Made by a program: the position numbers and the translations under genes. Below, in pieces: positions 43,220 through 51,559 of a stretch of 64,000 nucleotides of DNA (the first letter of the stretch is position 1; each line of letters begins with the position of its first letter). The notes below the pieces were generated by a model that was not told the origin of the DNA, did not search any database, and saw only the letters and a program-made list of their open reading frames with translations. The DNA is from Nostoc sp. C052 (GTDB lineage: Bacteria > Cyanobacteriota > Cyanobacteriia > Cyanobacteriales > Nostocaceae), in contig NZ_CP040277.1 in assembly GCF_013393905.1 (NCBI RefSeq), positions 124,001-188,000 on the forward strand. The letters are read 5' to 3'.

Positions 43220-44620
43220 TTAACGATACAACATTTTAAATGGGTAAATAGAGCGAACGGTTTTAAGTGGGGGTATATTAAAAGGTAGCTTAATAGTGAA
43301 AGTGCTACCTTCACCTAAGTTACTTTGCACATCTATACTGCCGTGGTGTGACTGAATAATTGCTTGCGCGATCGCTAATCCCAATCCAGAACCGCCAGTG
43401 CTACGGGAGCGATCGCTATTCACCCGATAAAAGCGATCAAAAATTCGAGTCAGTTCGTGTTTCGGGATACCAATGCCTGTATCTTGAACTTTGATTACAG
43501 CATTATAGTCATTACAATCTAAGAAAACTGTTACCTCCCCTCCTCTGGGTGTGTATTGAATTGCATTGACAATTAAATTAGAAAACAAGCGATAAAGCTG
43601 GTCAGCATTACCTATAATATTCAGAGGTTGATGCACTTGTATTGAAGATGTCAGCTTTACCTCTGCGGCATTTGCCATCGCTTCAAACTCCTCAACTAAA
43701 TCGCTAACAATATCATTTATACAACAATTTTCACGTTGTAACTTTTGGGACTGTTTATCTAAACGTGCTAACATTAATAAATCAACAACTAAAGTAGTTA
43801 GCCGTTGATTTTGACGTTGTATAGTTTGCAAAATATCTCGTGTTTCTTCTTCATCTATTTGGGACATTAAAAGTGCCGATTCCACCGTTGCACCTGTTGC
43901 AGCTAAAGGCGTTCGTAATTCATGTGCTGCATCTGCTGTAAACTGTTGAATCTGTCGATATGATTGATAAATTGGCTGCATAGCTAATCCTGATAGCCAC
44001 CAACTAGCACCAGCAATCATAATCATTGCAATTAACAACCCTAATACCGAAACTAATTTCACACTATCCAAGTAATGATTAAACTCTTGTAGACTTCGTC
44101 CTACTTGCATATATCCCCAATCTTGATAATTTTGGGTATGCAGTGCTAGAGTAATTTGATGGTAATCTTTGCCTTTGCTGTCTTTGAGAAATTGCCAAGT
44201 TTTTTGATTAAAAACGTCAGGTAATCCTTCTGAATAATAACCAGCAGTAGCAATTAATTTTCCAGAAGTATCAAAAAAACGTATATAATAGCTGGTTTTA
44301 GTAACGATACCAAGTAGATGACGTTTAGAATGTGGCTGTTGTTGAATACAATTACTAGCTCCAGTTCCACATTTATCTATATTTGGGAATAACTGATGTG
44401 CCAATGGTTCCAAACGTCCAGGTGACTGTAGTTTTAGTTCGATACTGTCGTGTAATGTTCCCGCTACAGACTCGATTTCACTGTCTAAAGCCACTACATG
44501 GGCATGGAACACCGCTCGATAAAAACCGAATGCACATAGGCTTAAAATTAAACCCATAACAATGGCATAATATAGAGCCAAACGAATACGGGTGAGCCGA
44601 AACAGCTTATTGTGATTCAT
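43220..44620 (-). CDS. Sensor histidine kinase
   Basis: A 466-residue membrane kinase from the ATG at 44620 (MNHNKLF). Two membrane segments (about 12-35 and 208-230) bracket a periplasmic domain with a small Cys pair (CGTGASNC). A HisKA domain follows, with FTADAAHELRTPLAA (phospho-His), and the HATPase_c domain contains the N, G1 and G2 boxes (LIVNAIQYTP, VQDTGIGIP, GGSGLGLAI). It overlaps the end of the response regulator gene by 14 bp and is cotranscribed. Its sensor domain is of the RppB/NrsS/CopS kind seen in cyanobacterial metal two-component systems; the ligand is not proven. Confidence 0.85.
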   Translation of the reverse strand: MNHNKLFRLTRIRLALYYAIVMGLILSLCAFGFYRAVFHAHVVALDSEIESVAGTLHDSIELKLQSPGRLEPLAHQLFPNIDKCGTGASNCIQQQPHSKRHLLGIVTKTSYYIRFFDTSGKLIATAGYYSEGLPDVFNQKTWQFLKDSKGKDYHQITLALHTQNYQDWGYMQVGRSLQEFNHYLDSVKLVSVLGLLIAMIMIAGASWWLSGLAMQPIYQSYRQIQQFTADAAHELRTPLAATGATVESALLMSQIDEEETRDILQTIQRQNQRLTTLVVDLLMLARLDKQSQKLQRENCCINDIVSDLVEEFEAMANAAEVKLTSSIQVHQPLNIIGNADQLYRLFSNLIVNAIQYTPRGGEVTVFLDCNDYNAVIKVQDTGIGIPKHELTRIFDRFYRVNSDRSRSTGGSGLGLAIAQAIIQSHHGSIDVQSNLGEGSTFTIKLPFNIPPLKTVRSIYPFKMLYR

Positions 44621-45311
44621 TAGTGAAATTAAGACGATATCCCATACCGTGCAAAGTTTCAATTGAGTTAGTACAGTCGCTATTGGTGAGTTTGCGACGT
44701 AACAAACGTATTTGCGCCGCCACTACATTGCTACTAGATTCCGCATTAACTTCCCAAATCTGGTTACGAATTTGTTCGGTAGTAACAATTTGGTTGGGAT
44801 GCTTCATAAAATACTCTAGCAGTTGGAACTCTTTATTAGTTAAAGGAATCCTTTGCTGTTCACCCGTAGTATGTTGTCTTACAACTGTGCTGTTGCCATA
44901 ATCTAGAGTCAAGTTACCAACAGTCAATTGTTGAGGTTGGAAATGCGGAGAGCGACGCTGCAAAGCCCGCAATCGTGCCAGTAGTTCTACCATGCTAAAG
45001 GGCTTTACTAGGTAATCGTCAGCACCAGCATCTAGTCCGGCTACTTTATCTTCCATTCTATCTCTAGCAGTTAGCATCAGGATAGGAAGAGGATTTACTT
45101 TGTAACGCAGTCTTTTGCACAATTCTAAACCAGTAATTCCTGGAAGCATCCAATCAAGAATTGCTACTGTATATTGTGCCGAGCTATTTTCTAAGTAAGC
45201 CCATGCTTCATTACCATCCATTACCCAATCAACTAAGTACTTTTGTTGATTTAAGGTGCGCTTGATAGCAGCCCCTAAATCCGGCTCATCTTCGACTAGC
45301 AGCACCCTCAT
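44607..45311 (-). CDS. OmpR-family response regulator (RppA-like)
   Basis: A 234-residue regulator from the ATG at 45311 (MRVLLVEDEPDLG); an in-frame ATG at 45368 is an alternative, though no clear ribosome site is seen for either. The receiver has VILDW-type VAILDWMLPG with the phospho-Asp, MLTARD and the conserved Lys in DDYLVKPFS. The C-terminal winged helix ends in SIETLHGMGYRLN. Upstream at 45404 lies an ATGAAAT-N4-ATGAAAT repeat, suggesting autoregulation, and nine further copies follow in this region. Close to RppA/ManR/CopR-type cyanobacterial regulators. Confidence 0.88.
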   Translation of the reverse strand: MRVLLVEDEPDLGAAIKRTLNQQKYLVDWVMDGNEAWAYLENSSAQYTVAILDWMLPGITGLELCKRLRYKVNPLPILMLTARDRMEDKVAGLDAGADDYLVKPFSMVELLARLRALQRRSPHFQPQQLTVGNLTLDYGNSTVVRQHTTGEQQRIPLTNKEFQLLEYFMKHPNQIVTTEQIRNQIWEVNAESSSNVVAAQIRLLRRKLTNSDCTNSIETLHGMGYRLNFTNESQ

Positions 45312-45403
45312 ATCAAATTGAGTAGTTAAAGATTCATTGTAAACTTGTGATGTAAGCATAGTTTGCAACAGGAATACCCCTATAAATAGGTTGACAGAAG
45401 TTT

Positions 45404-45421
45404 ATGAAATTAGGATGAAAT
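45404..45421 (+). promoter_or_regulatory. ATGAAAT-N4-ATGAAAT operator upstream of the response regulator
   Basis: ATGAAATTAGGATGAAAT, 36 bp before the upper possible start (45368) of the regulator gene. Likely autoregulatory site. Confidence 0.55.
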
Positions 45422-45607
45422 TCTTAATAATTAGAATTAAGCTATACAAAACCTAACAGTAGTCTAGTATCTTAGCGATACATAATTAAATAGAAAAGAC
45501 TCAGTAGACCAACTTGCCAAAATAGGGTGTGAACTTAGTTTGAGGAGTTATAGAAACTAAGTTTTGCAAGATATCTATTGAGTCAATAATAATTTTGACA
45601 CGTAAAT

Positions 45608-45625
45608 ATGAAATCAAGATGAAAT
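45608..45625 (+). promoter_or_regulatory. ATGAAAT-N4-ATGAAAT operator
   Basis: ATGAAATCAAGATGAAAT in the 860-bp gap between the two-component genes and the SbnA-like gene, which carries no gene that I can support. It could serve either direction. Confidence 0.55.
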
Positions 45626-45872
45626 TTCAACTAGTTCGACAGCATTTATGAAATTTGTTGCCATTAATTAGTTGATGTACAAATAAATTTAGTCTTTTAA
45701 CTCTAACTTTATTTAGATGTTATGCAAGACATATCATAGTCACTTGTAAATGATTTATAGGTATTTAATAACAATTTTTTTGTTAAATTTTTATACAAGA
45801 CTAAATTTATTTATATGACAAAAAGGAAATATCACTACTGATTTTTGGGAAATATTAAAGACCAAATAAAAA

Positions 45873-45890
45873 ATTTCATCTTGATTTCAT
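45873..45890 (-). promoter_or_regulatory. ATGAAAT-N4-ATGAAAT operator (reverse)
   Basis: ATTTCATCTTGATTTCAT on the plus strand, about 285 bp upstream of the SbnA-like gene start at 46175. Confidence 0.55.
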
Positions 45891-46174
45891 ATTTCTCCTC
45901 CAAGATAAAAAATAGGTCGATTCCATAAGGGATATCAATATTTTTGTGGACATGACTTAAAGGCTTGCTCAGGTAGTTATCGATTAGACCTAATTGATAT
46001 TTACTTTTGGTCAAATTGAAACAGATTTAGGTGGTGATAAGCTATACAAGCAATAGTCACTACAATTCGTATTGTCAATCAAACAATGTAGTAGTGATAT
46101 TGCAAATAAAAACCCGATCAAATGAGCAAGTTCATGTAGCCATGATAATTCTTACTAATTTTTGAATTTTTGGG

Positions 46175-47278
46175 ATGGTAAATATGAATCAGCTTGCAAA
46201 ATCTTCATCATTCGAGAACGTTTCTAACTGTCAATGGAACAATCATAGTAAATGGAAAAAGATTACTGCCGCTGATGTTACCCAGGCAATAGGAAATGTA
46301 CCAATTGTAAAACTTAGAAATATTTCCCCTGTATGTGTTGTCTCAGAATGTTTCTTGAAGTTAGAGAGCTGCAATCCCGGAGGTTCTATTAAGGAGAAAA
46401 ATGCAGTCTACCTCGTTACCCGTGCGGAGGAAGAAGGGCTTCTTGTACCTGGTGGTACGATTATCGAGTCAAGCTCAGGAAATTTCGGCGTTGGTCTTGC
46501 TATGGTAGGAGCAGTCCGAGGGTATCGAGTGATTATTGTCGTCGATGCAAAAACTGCTCCACCGTTTAGACGAATGCTGAAAGCATACGGTGCTGAACTT
46601 GTGGATGTACCGCTACATGAAGCAGACGAATCAGGCTCTATGCAGAAGGCAAGAATGAAACGAGCGCGTGAGCTTGCCGCAACCATTCCTCATGCTTGGT
46701 ATCCATGTCAACACTTGAATCCTCTAAATACTGAGGCCCACTCACACTACACTGCGCGTGAGATTGAAGCTCACTTTTCCTCCGATCTTGATGCTGTCGT
46801 GGTTGGTGTTAGCACTGCGGGACAAATAATGGGAATCGCTCGTTATCTTCTACCGCGATTTCCAGAAATACGCATTGTTGGCGTTGATGTTGAGGGTTCA
46901 GTCATTATGGGAACGCCAGCAAAACCATACAAGATGACGGGTGTTGGATTATCGTTCTTTCCACCTAATCTGGAGCTTTCGCTGCTTAATCGCGCTTACG
47001 TGGTACCAGAGGCGCTTGCTTACTCGGTATGTCATGCACTCGCACGTCGTGAAGGATTGCTTCTTGGTGCATCAACAGGGGCAATTGTAGCTGGTGGCTT
47101 GCATCTGGCGCGCTCTCTTGGTGCTGGTGCGCGGGTTCTAATGATCAATCCAGACGGAGGGGATAGATATCTTGAGACAGTCTACGATTTTGATTGGCTT
47201 GACCGTTATGGATTTACCCTCAAACAAGGAGAGCATCTTGATAATGCGATCGCCTCACTGACTCCTGTGTATTTTTAG
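46175..47278 (+). CDS. SbnA-like PLP enzyme (cysteine-synthase fold)
   Basis: A 367-residue fold-type II PLP enzyme. NPGGSIKEK places the Schiff-base Lys at 73, SSGNFG (100-105) is the substrate loop, GVSTAGQ binds the phosphate and DGGDRYLETVY closes the site. These details, plus VDVEGSVIMG, match SbnA (N-(2-amino-2-carboxyethyl)-glutamate synthase, first step to 2,3-diaminopropionate) more than CysK. A second ATG at 46184 has a better GGATGG site. The MATE-like exporter starts 13 bp downstream. No SbnB-like partner is visible. Together they suggest synthesis and export of an amino-acid-derived metabolite, possibly a metallophore, under the OmpR-type operators. Confidence 0.75.
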   Translation: MVNMNQLAKSSSFENVSNCQWNNHSKWKKITAADVTQAIGNVPIVKLRNISPVCVVSECFLKLESCNPGGSIKEKNAVYLVTRAEEEGLLVPGGTIIESSSGNFGVGLAMVGAVRGYRVIIVVDAKTAPPFRRMLKAYGAELVDVPLHEADESGSMQKARMKRARELAATIPHAWYPCQHLNPLNTEAHSHYTAREIEAHFSSDLDAVVVGVSTAGQIMGIARYLLPRFPEIRIVGVDVEGSVIMGTPAKPYKMTGVGLSFFPPNLELSLLNRAYVVPEALAYSVCHALARREGLLLGASTGAIVAGGLHLARSLGAGARVLMINPDGGDRYLETVYDFDWLDRYGFTLKQGEHLDNAIASLTPVYF

Positions 47279-47291
47279 TGGCTTATTAATA

Positions 47292-48635
47292 ATGCTCAAA
47301 AATTTCATGAACACCTCACCCCAGCAGGAACAGGAAGTTAATAAAACAGCCTCCCAGCGATCGCTATTGATGTTACTTGCTCAGTTCATACCTCTTTCCT
47401 TAACTGATGTGGCAATGACTCTCGGCGATCCACTTCAGACTGCTGCACTCAGTCGCTTGGCCTTTCCGCAAGAGACATTAGCCGGAGTTGGGGTAGTCAA
47501 AGGGGTTGCCGTATTTCTAGAAAGCCCCATTATCATGATTCTTCATGCCTCAACCGCTCTTGGAGGGCAAGTCAAATCTCGCCGCGCACTTTGGCAATTT
47601 ACGGTGATTGCGGGACTTTCTCTCAGTGGTATCTTCCTTTTACTTACTTGGGAGCCTTTGTATAACTGGCTTCTTTTAGAGGTATTTGGCGTTAGCCCAT
47701 TTATTGCAGCGCAAGGGAGAACTGCTTTTCTTTTGATGTTCCTGTGGCCTTTCGTTATTGCTTGGCGACGATTCTTTCAGGGACTGCTTATCCGCGCTCA
47801 AAAGAGCGTAGCTGTAGGATGGGCAGGTGTTGCACGATTAACTTGGGTAATTGTAGCGCTGGCAGTGGGGGTTAGTCTTAGAAGTAACGGGGCATTTCTT
47901 GCAGGTATCACCATGATGGGAGGCATACTTATTGAAGCAGTACTGGTAACATGGTTTTGTTTGCATCTTGGCGCTATTTCTATTCTCAACCAGCAAGTAA
48001 ATTCTGAAACTAAGAAACTGCCTAAAACTTTTCCAGGAGTCACATTTTACTATCTTCCTTTAGCCTCAACAATGCTTATTGTTTGGGGTGCAAGGGCAAT
48101 ACTCTTAAGTCTCATTGCTCGCTCATTCGATGGTAGTCTTGCACTTGCTGTGTGGCCTGCTGCTTGGGGACTACTTCTTTCAATCGCTAACGGTACACGC
48201 ATGATTCAACAAGTGGTAATTTCTACTTATGAAGAAACTTCCAGGCGGACACTTGTTGCTTTTGTGGTTCTTGTCGGTTTGGGCTTTACTGTAATACCAA
48301 TTTTTCTTGGGTTTACGGACAAAGGATTGTTATTACTTGGCCAGTTTTTGGGAAATAATCCATCTCTTGTGCAAGCAGCTCGTCCAGTTGTACAAATACT
48401 GTCATTTTTTCCCCTGCTCCTAGCACTGCAAAATACGTTTCAAGGGCTGCTGATTCACCGAGCAAAGAACTGGTTCATTAATCTTGCAACATTAGTTGCC
48501 GCAGCTTTCACTCTGATAGTATGTGGAAGTCTGATTTTTACTAGACATAGCGGAGCGACTTCAGCAGCGTATGGAATGCTTGCGGGTACTGTCAGTGAAA
48601 TTATAGTACTTTTTTTCGCACTGCAACGTAAATAA
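47292..48635 (+). CDS. MATE/MOP-type membrane exporter
   Basis: A 447-residue protein with about 12 membrane segments arranged as two six-helix halves. Segments such as LLMLLAQFIPLSLTDVAMTL, LASTMLIVWGARAILLSLIA and the loop between fit the MOP superfamily (MATE/flippase) rather than MFS. N-terminal LTDVAMTLGDPLQTAALSRL is typical of the first helices. It follows the SbnA-like gene by 13 bp and is likely the exporter of that enzyme's product. Substrate inferred only from this pairing. Confidence 0.65.
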   Translation: MLKNFMNTSPQQEQEVNKTASQRSLLMLLAQFIPLSLTDVAMTLGDPLQTAALSRLAFPQETLAGVGVVKGVAVFLESPIIMILHASTALGGQVKSRRALWQFTVIAGLSLSGIFLLLTWEPLYNWLLLEVFGVSPFIAAQGRTAFLLMFLWPFVIAWRRFFQGLLIRAQKSVAVGWAGVARLTWVIVALAVGVSLRSNGAFLAGITMMGGILIEAVLVTWFCLHLGAISILNQQVNSETKKLPKTFPGVTFYYLPLASTMLIVWGARAILLSLIARSFDGSLALAVWPAAWGLLLSIANGTRMIQQVVISTYEETSRRTLVAFVVLVGLGFTVIPIFLGFTDKGLLLLGQFLGNNPSLVQAARPVVQILSFFPLLLALQNTFQGLLIHRAKNWFINLATLVAAAFTLIVCGSLIFTRHSGATSAAYGMLAGTVSEIIVLFFALQRK

Positions 48636-48694
48636 GAGAGTCAAAAGACAAACAGTACTTCTTCTTTCCATAACAGACGGTGCGTTATCCTAAG

Positions 48695-48747
48695 ATGAAA
48701 ATGAGCGCGATAGCTACGCTCGCCGCAGGCATCACACTCATTTTCAT
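48695..48747. repeat. Hairpin repeat with HIP-like core
   Basis: ATGAAAATGAG (48695-48705) and CTCATTTTCAT (48737-48747) form a perfect 11-bp stem around GC-rich repeat DNA (CGCGATAGCTACGCTCGCCG). It lies after the MATE-like gene stop. Confidence 0.5.
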
Positions 48748-48892
48748 TTAGTTATCTTTGGTCAATTTAGACAGTATTATCTATGGAAGTTTTAGCATTG
48801 CGTTTTACTGCAAGGATAGCCGAGATAAAGAGACATCTGCCAAGGTAAAGACTGTACTAACATAAATTAGCTTTTTGATCCCAATATTTATT

Positions 48893-48925
48893 CAATAAAT
48901 AACTCCTTGAAGTTGTTATTTATTG
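48893..48925. terminator. Hairpin between convergent genes
   Basis: CAATAAATAAC (48893-48903) pairs with GTTATTTATTG (48915-48925) over an 11-nt loop. It lies between the MATE-like gene (plus) and the first DUF2808 gene (minus) and may end transcription from both sides. No other content is seen in 48748-48973. Confidence 0.4.
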
Positions 48926-48973
48926 GCTTGACATCTGCGGCTAAATTTATAGACAGTAGTTTTATCTAGCGAA

Positions 48974-49459
48974 TCAAGGATAAGTCTGAACCAGAGCTAG
49001 ACCAAGTGGGATTTCTTGCGTGAATCCAACTTTATTAGCATAGACTTGATACTGCCAAGTTTCGCCAGAGCCTGATTCATACATTGGAGTATTGACTCCT
49101 CTCATTAAAATTGAGAGCTTTGTTTCAGGGTCTATTGGTTGTGAAAAAGCTACAGTAGCTTTTTGTCCATTCATAGAAACTGTCGTGGGAATTTTTTGTC
49201 CTGATTGATTTTTGACCTCAATTCCTCTATCAATTTTCACTCCTTCAGGCAAATTAATTGTAAGTCCTGTCAGAGGTTTACCCTGTACATGAACTTCAAA
49301 TTTATGAGTAGCATCTGTGGCATAAGTATGATTAGGAGTGGCAGCACTTTTCATCAAATGGGAAGCGCTAAAATCACCTGGTTTTCCGCTAGCAAAAACA
49401 GCATCAACTGAAGATGTAAATGCCAGTGTGAATGCAACAGCATAAATCAAACTTTTCAT
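48974..49459 (-). CDS. DUF2808 exported protein, copy 1
   Basis: A 161-residue protein with a signal peptide (MKSLIYAVAFTLAFTSSVDA, cut near A23-A24). The mature part contains HKFEVHVQGKPLTGLTINLP and VAFSQPIDPETKLSILM, the beta-rich DUF2808 pattern with a hydrophobic strand pair, ending IPLGLALVQTYP. It is related to copies 2 and 3 in order, length and ending. Likely periplasmic or outer-membrane-associated. An operator at 49519 lies 60 bp upstream. Function unknown. Confidence 0.8.
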   Translation of the reverse strand: MKSLIYAVAFTLAFTSSVDAVFASGKPGDFSASHLMKSAATPNHTYATDATHKFEVHVQGKPLTGLTINLPEGVKIDRGIEVKNQSGQKIPTTVSMNGQKATVAFSQPIDPETKLSILMRGVNTPMYESGSGETWQYQVYANKVGFTQEIPLGLALVQTYP

Positions 49460-49518
49460 TTTGATTATCCTTAAAAGTTAGTTCAATTTACTTTCTATTA
49501 TCAGTTTGACATTCACAA

Positions 49519-49536
49519 ATGAAATCTCAATGAAAT
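49519..49536 (+). promoter_or_regulatory. ATGAAAT-N4-ATGAAAT operator before DUF2808 copy 1
   Basis: ATGAAATCTCAATGAAAT, 60 bp upstream of the 49459 start. The spacer differs but the 11-bp phase is kept. Confidence 0.55.
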
Positions 49537-49566
49537 CCCATAGTTTTTCAGTAAAAAAAGGTTGTA

Positions 49567-50052
49567 TTAGTAAGTACGAAACCAAGCAACACCTATAGGA
49601 ATTTCTGCATCAATGCCAACCTCTCTAGCTGAGAAGCTGTAGACAGAACCATTACCAAGATTGCGTCTTTTTATTTTTTTAAGGTCAATCTCCAACTTAG
49701 TGTTAGGAGCAATTGGTTCGGCGAAAGCTAGTAGTATTGTTTTACCATTTACAGATACATTAGTGTTAATTTTCTGCCCCTTTTCATCCACGACATCGAT
49801 ATCCTGAATGTTCTTACTTATAGTTACATTGTCTGGAACTTTGACAAGTAGTTGGGTAACAGCTTTGCTATTTTGGGGAACGTGTAAACGGAAAGTATGT
49901 CTAAAAATTCCCCAGCGTGTGGGAGGGAATTGTGAATTTCCATCAATATGGGGAACCCTACCATCATCTGTTCCAGCATTTGCATAGCTAGGAGCAATAA
50001 TAGCTGTGCTATTCAGAGTTAATACAATCGCGTAAATCAATGACCTCTTCAT
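49567..50052 (-). CDS. DUF2808 exported protein, copy 2
   Basis: A 161-residue protein from the ATG at 50052 (MKRSLIYAIVLTLNS), with TGGAGATAAAT ahead of it; a longer TTG-started frame to 50064 is unnecessary. Signal peptide through about residue 25. The DUF2808 core contains FRLHVPQNSKAVTQLLVKVP and LAFAEPIAPNTKLEIDL, ending IPIGVAWFRTY. Operator at 50283 is 230 bp upstream. Nearest relatives are copies 1 and 3, which points to tandem duplication. Confidence 0.8.
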   Translation of the reverse strand: MKRSLIYAIVLTLNSTAIIAPSYANAGTDDGRVPHIDGNSQFPPTRWGIFRHTFRLHVPQNSKAVTQLLVKVPDNVTISKNIQDIDVVDEKGQKINTNVSVNGKTILLAFAEPIAPNTKLEIDLKKIKRRNLGNGSVYSFSAREVGIDAEIPIGVAWFRTY

Positions 50053-50282
50053 ATTTATCTCCAAAATAATTAAACACGTTAGTTAAAGTGCAAGTTCATG
50101 CATTGTGAGTGAATCTGCTCTTAATAGATAGATCAAAACTTGGCAAAGCCATATTTAACTACCCCTTGATACAGCCGTTAATCAGGAGAAGTAGGTAGTT
50201 AGCTTACCCTTATCAAGTTCAAATCGTCGGTGTTTTTGCAAAAGAGGTATGCTACCTCTATCTACTAGCATGACAAGTCATA

Positions 50283-50300
50283 ATGAAATCAAGATGAAAT
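50283..50300 (+). promoter_or_regulatory. ATGAAAT-N4-ATGAAAT operator before DUF2808 copy 2
   Basis: ATGAAATCAAGATGAAAT, in the gap between copy 3's stop (50333) and copy 2's start (50052). Confidence 0.6.
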
Positions 50301-50332
50301 TTCAGCAATTATCGTTAAAATCTACGAATAAA

Positions 50333-50812
50333 TTAAAGTGTGGAAGATTGAGCTACACCTACAGGAATTTCTACGTCACTACCAATGACTTTAACCGAAA
50401 GATGAAAGATAGAAGTAGAACCAAGAGTTGATTGATATACTTTGTTAAGATTTATTAGCAAATTAGTAGTGTTAGAAGTAACTGGTTCAGGAAAATCTAT
50501 AATAATTCTTCTACTATTTAAAGAAATATTAATTTTTATTTTTTGACCTTTATCATCCAAGACATCAATATCATTACTTACAGCTACTGTGGATGGAACA
50601 TCAATAATTAGGTGCGAAAGAGCCTTACCCTTTTTGGGAACGTGTAACTGGAAGGCCAATTTAACGAATTGCCAACCAGCAGGAGTAGATTGGATATTAT
50701 TTTCAATACTAGCAACCTTATTATTATCTATTTTCGCATTTGCATAGTTAGGAGAAATAAAAGCTGTGGTAGCCAGACTACATACAGCAGCATAAATCAA
50801 TGTTCTCTTCAT
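50333..50812 (-). CDS. DUF2808 exported protein, copy 3
   Basis: A 159-residue protein, signal peptide MKRTLIYAAVCSLATTAF, mature core FQLHVPKKGKALSHLIIDVP and IDFPEPVTSNTTNLLINL, ending IPVGVAQSSTL. It is closest to copy 2 by its N-terminus and spacing. An operator at 50903 lies 91 bp upstream. The AT-rich 50813-51347 stretch contains only a 76-codon frame (50901-51131, minus) that I do not trust and a terminator-like hairpin. Confidence 0.8.
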   Translation of the reverse strand: MKRTLIYAAVCSLATTAFISPNYANAKIDNNKVASIENNIQSTPAGWQFVKLAFQLHVPKKGKALSHLIIDVPSTVAVSNDIDVLDDKGQKIKINISLNSRRIIIDFPEPVTSNTTNLLINLNKVYQSTLGSTSIFHLSVKVIGSDVEIPVGVAQSSTL

Positions 50813-50902
50813 CTTGACTGTTAAATTAACAAACTATCTAAACTAGATTGCAGATTTATTCTCAGCGAATTAACCTTTACAAAACCAGTTTGACAGGTCA
50901 CT

Positions 50903-50920
50903 ATGAAATTAAGATGAAAT
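50903..50920 (+). promoter_or_regulatory. ATGAAAT-N4-ATGAAAT operator before DUF2808 copy 3
   Basis: ATGAAATTAAGATGAAAT, 91 bp upstream of the 50812 start. Confidence 0.6.
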
Positions 50921-51260
50921 AACCAAGTTGAAAAAAGAAATTTAAGATTGCAAAGCAGAAGTTAACTTTTACACGCACTGTAGTATCACCAAAACTGGAA
51001 CGTTCTTCTGTGCCACCTCCTTTGGGTCTAATACGCACGTAAACTTCCAGCATACTTGCATGCGTTACAATACCAAATTGTCTTTGATTGTCATTCTGAG
51101 CAAAGCGTCTCGTAGAGAAGAAACTTACCAAAGCTTTGGCTACAGTGATTTTTGCTCTTTTTTAAAGAATACAACCTGTATCAATTTGGTATAAATATTA
51201 TTATAAAAACTCCGGATAAAATTAATATGAAATAAATTGCTTTACTGCCATATGCAATAA

Positions 51261-51290
51261 AAAAATAGGCTTATAGTACAACTATAAGCC
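51261..51290 (-). terminator. Rho-independent terminator on the minus strand
   Basis: GGCTTATAGT (51268-51277) and ACTATAAGCC (51281-51290) form a perfect 10-bp stem with a 3-nt loop; on the minus strand the stem is followed by TATTTTTTTATT (51268 leftwards). It would end transcription from the His-rich lipoprotein gene (stop 51560), 270 bp downstream of its stop. Confidence 0.6.
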
Positions 51291-51347
51291 CATCAGGTTT
51301 GTGAAACATGAGGAGCATGTTCTTAATATTTATTATAGATGAATAAA

Positions 51348-51365
51348 ATGAAATTAAGATGAAAT
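51348..51365 (+). promoter_or_regulatory. ATGAAAT-N4-ATGAAAT operator
   Basis: ATGAAATTAAGATGAAAT in the gap between DUF2808 copy 3 and the lipoprotein gene. The transcription unit it serves is not clear; the terminator hairpin lies just below it. Confidence 0.5.
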
Positions 51366-51559
51366 TTTACAGTTTATTTGCTTATTAAGTTAGATTTTTT
51401 TAAAAAATCTGATTAGACACTTTCACTTAATTAATAATACAAATTTAGGCTTTAAGCCATACAACAGTGGCACAACTAAAAAGCCTAAAATGACTATTGA
51501 ACCATAAATTTAGACGATTAAACCTTAGTATGTGAGCATTAGGATAAAATTTGAGATAA

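Noticed and set aside
50901..51131. 76-codon minus-strand frame upstream of DUF2808 copy 3
   Set aside because: Contains the operator copy 50903 and repeat-like DNA; no domain recognised.
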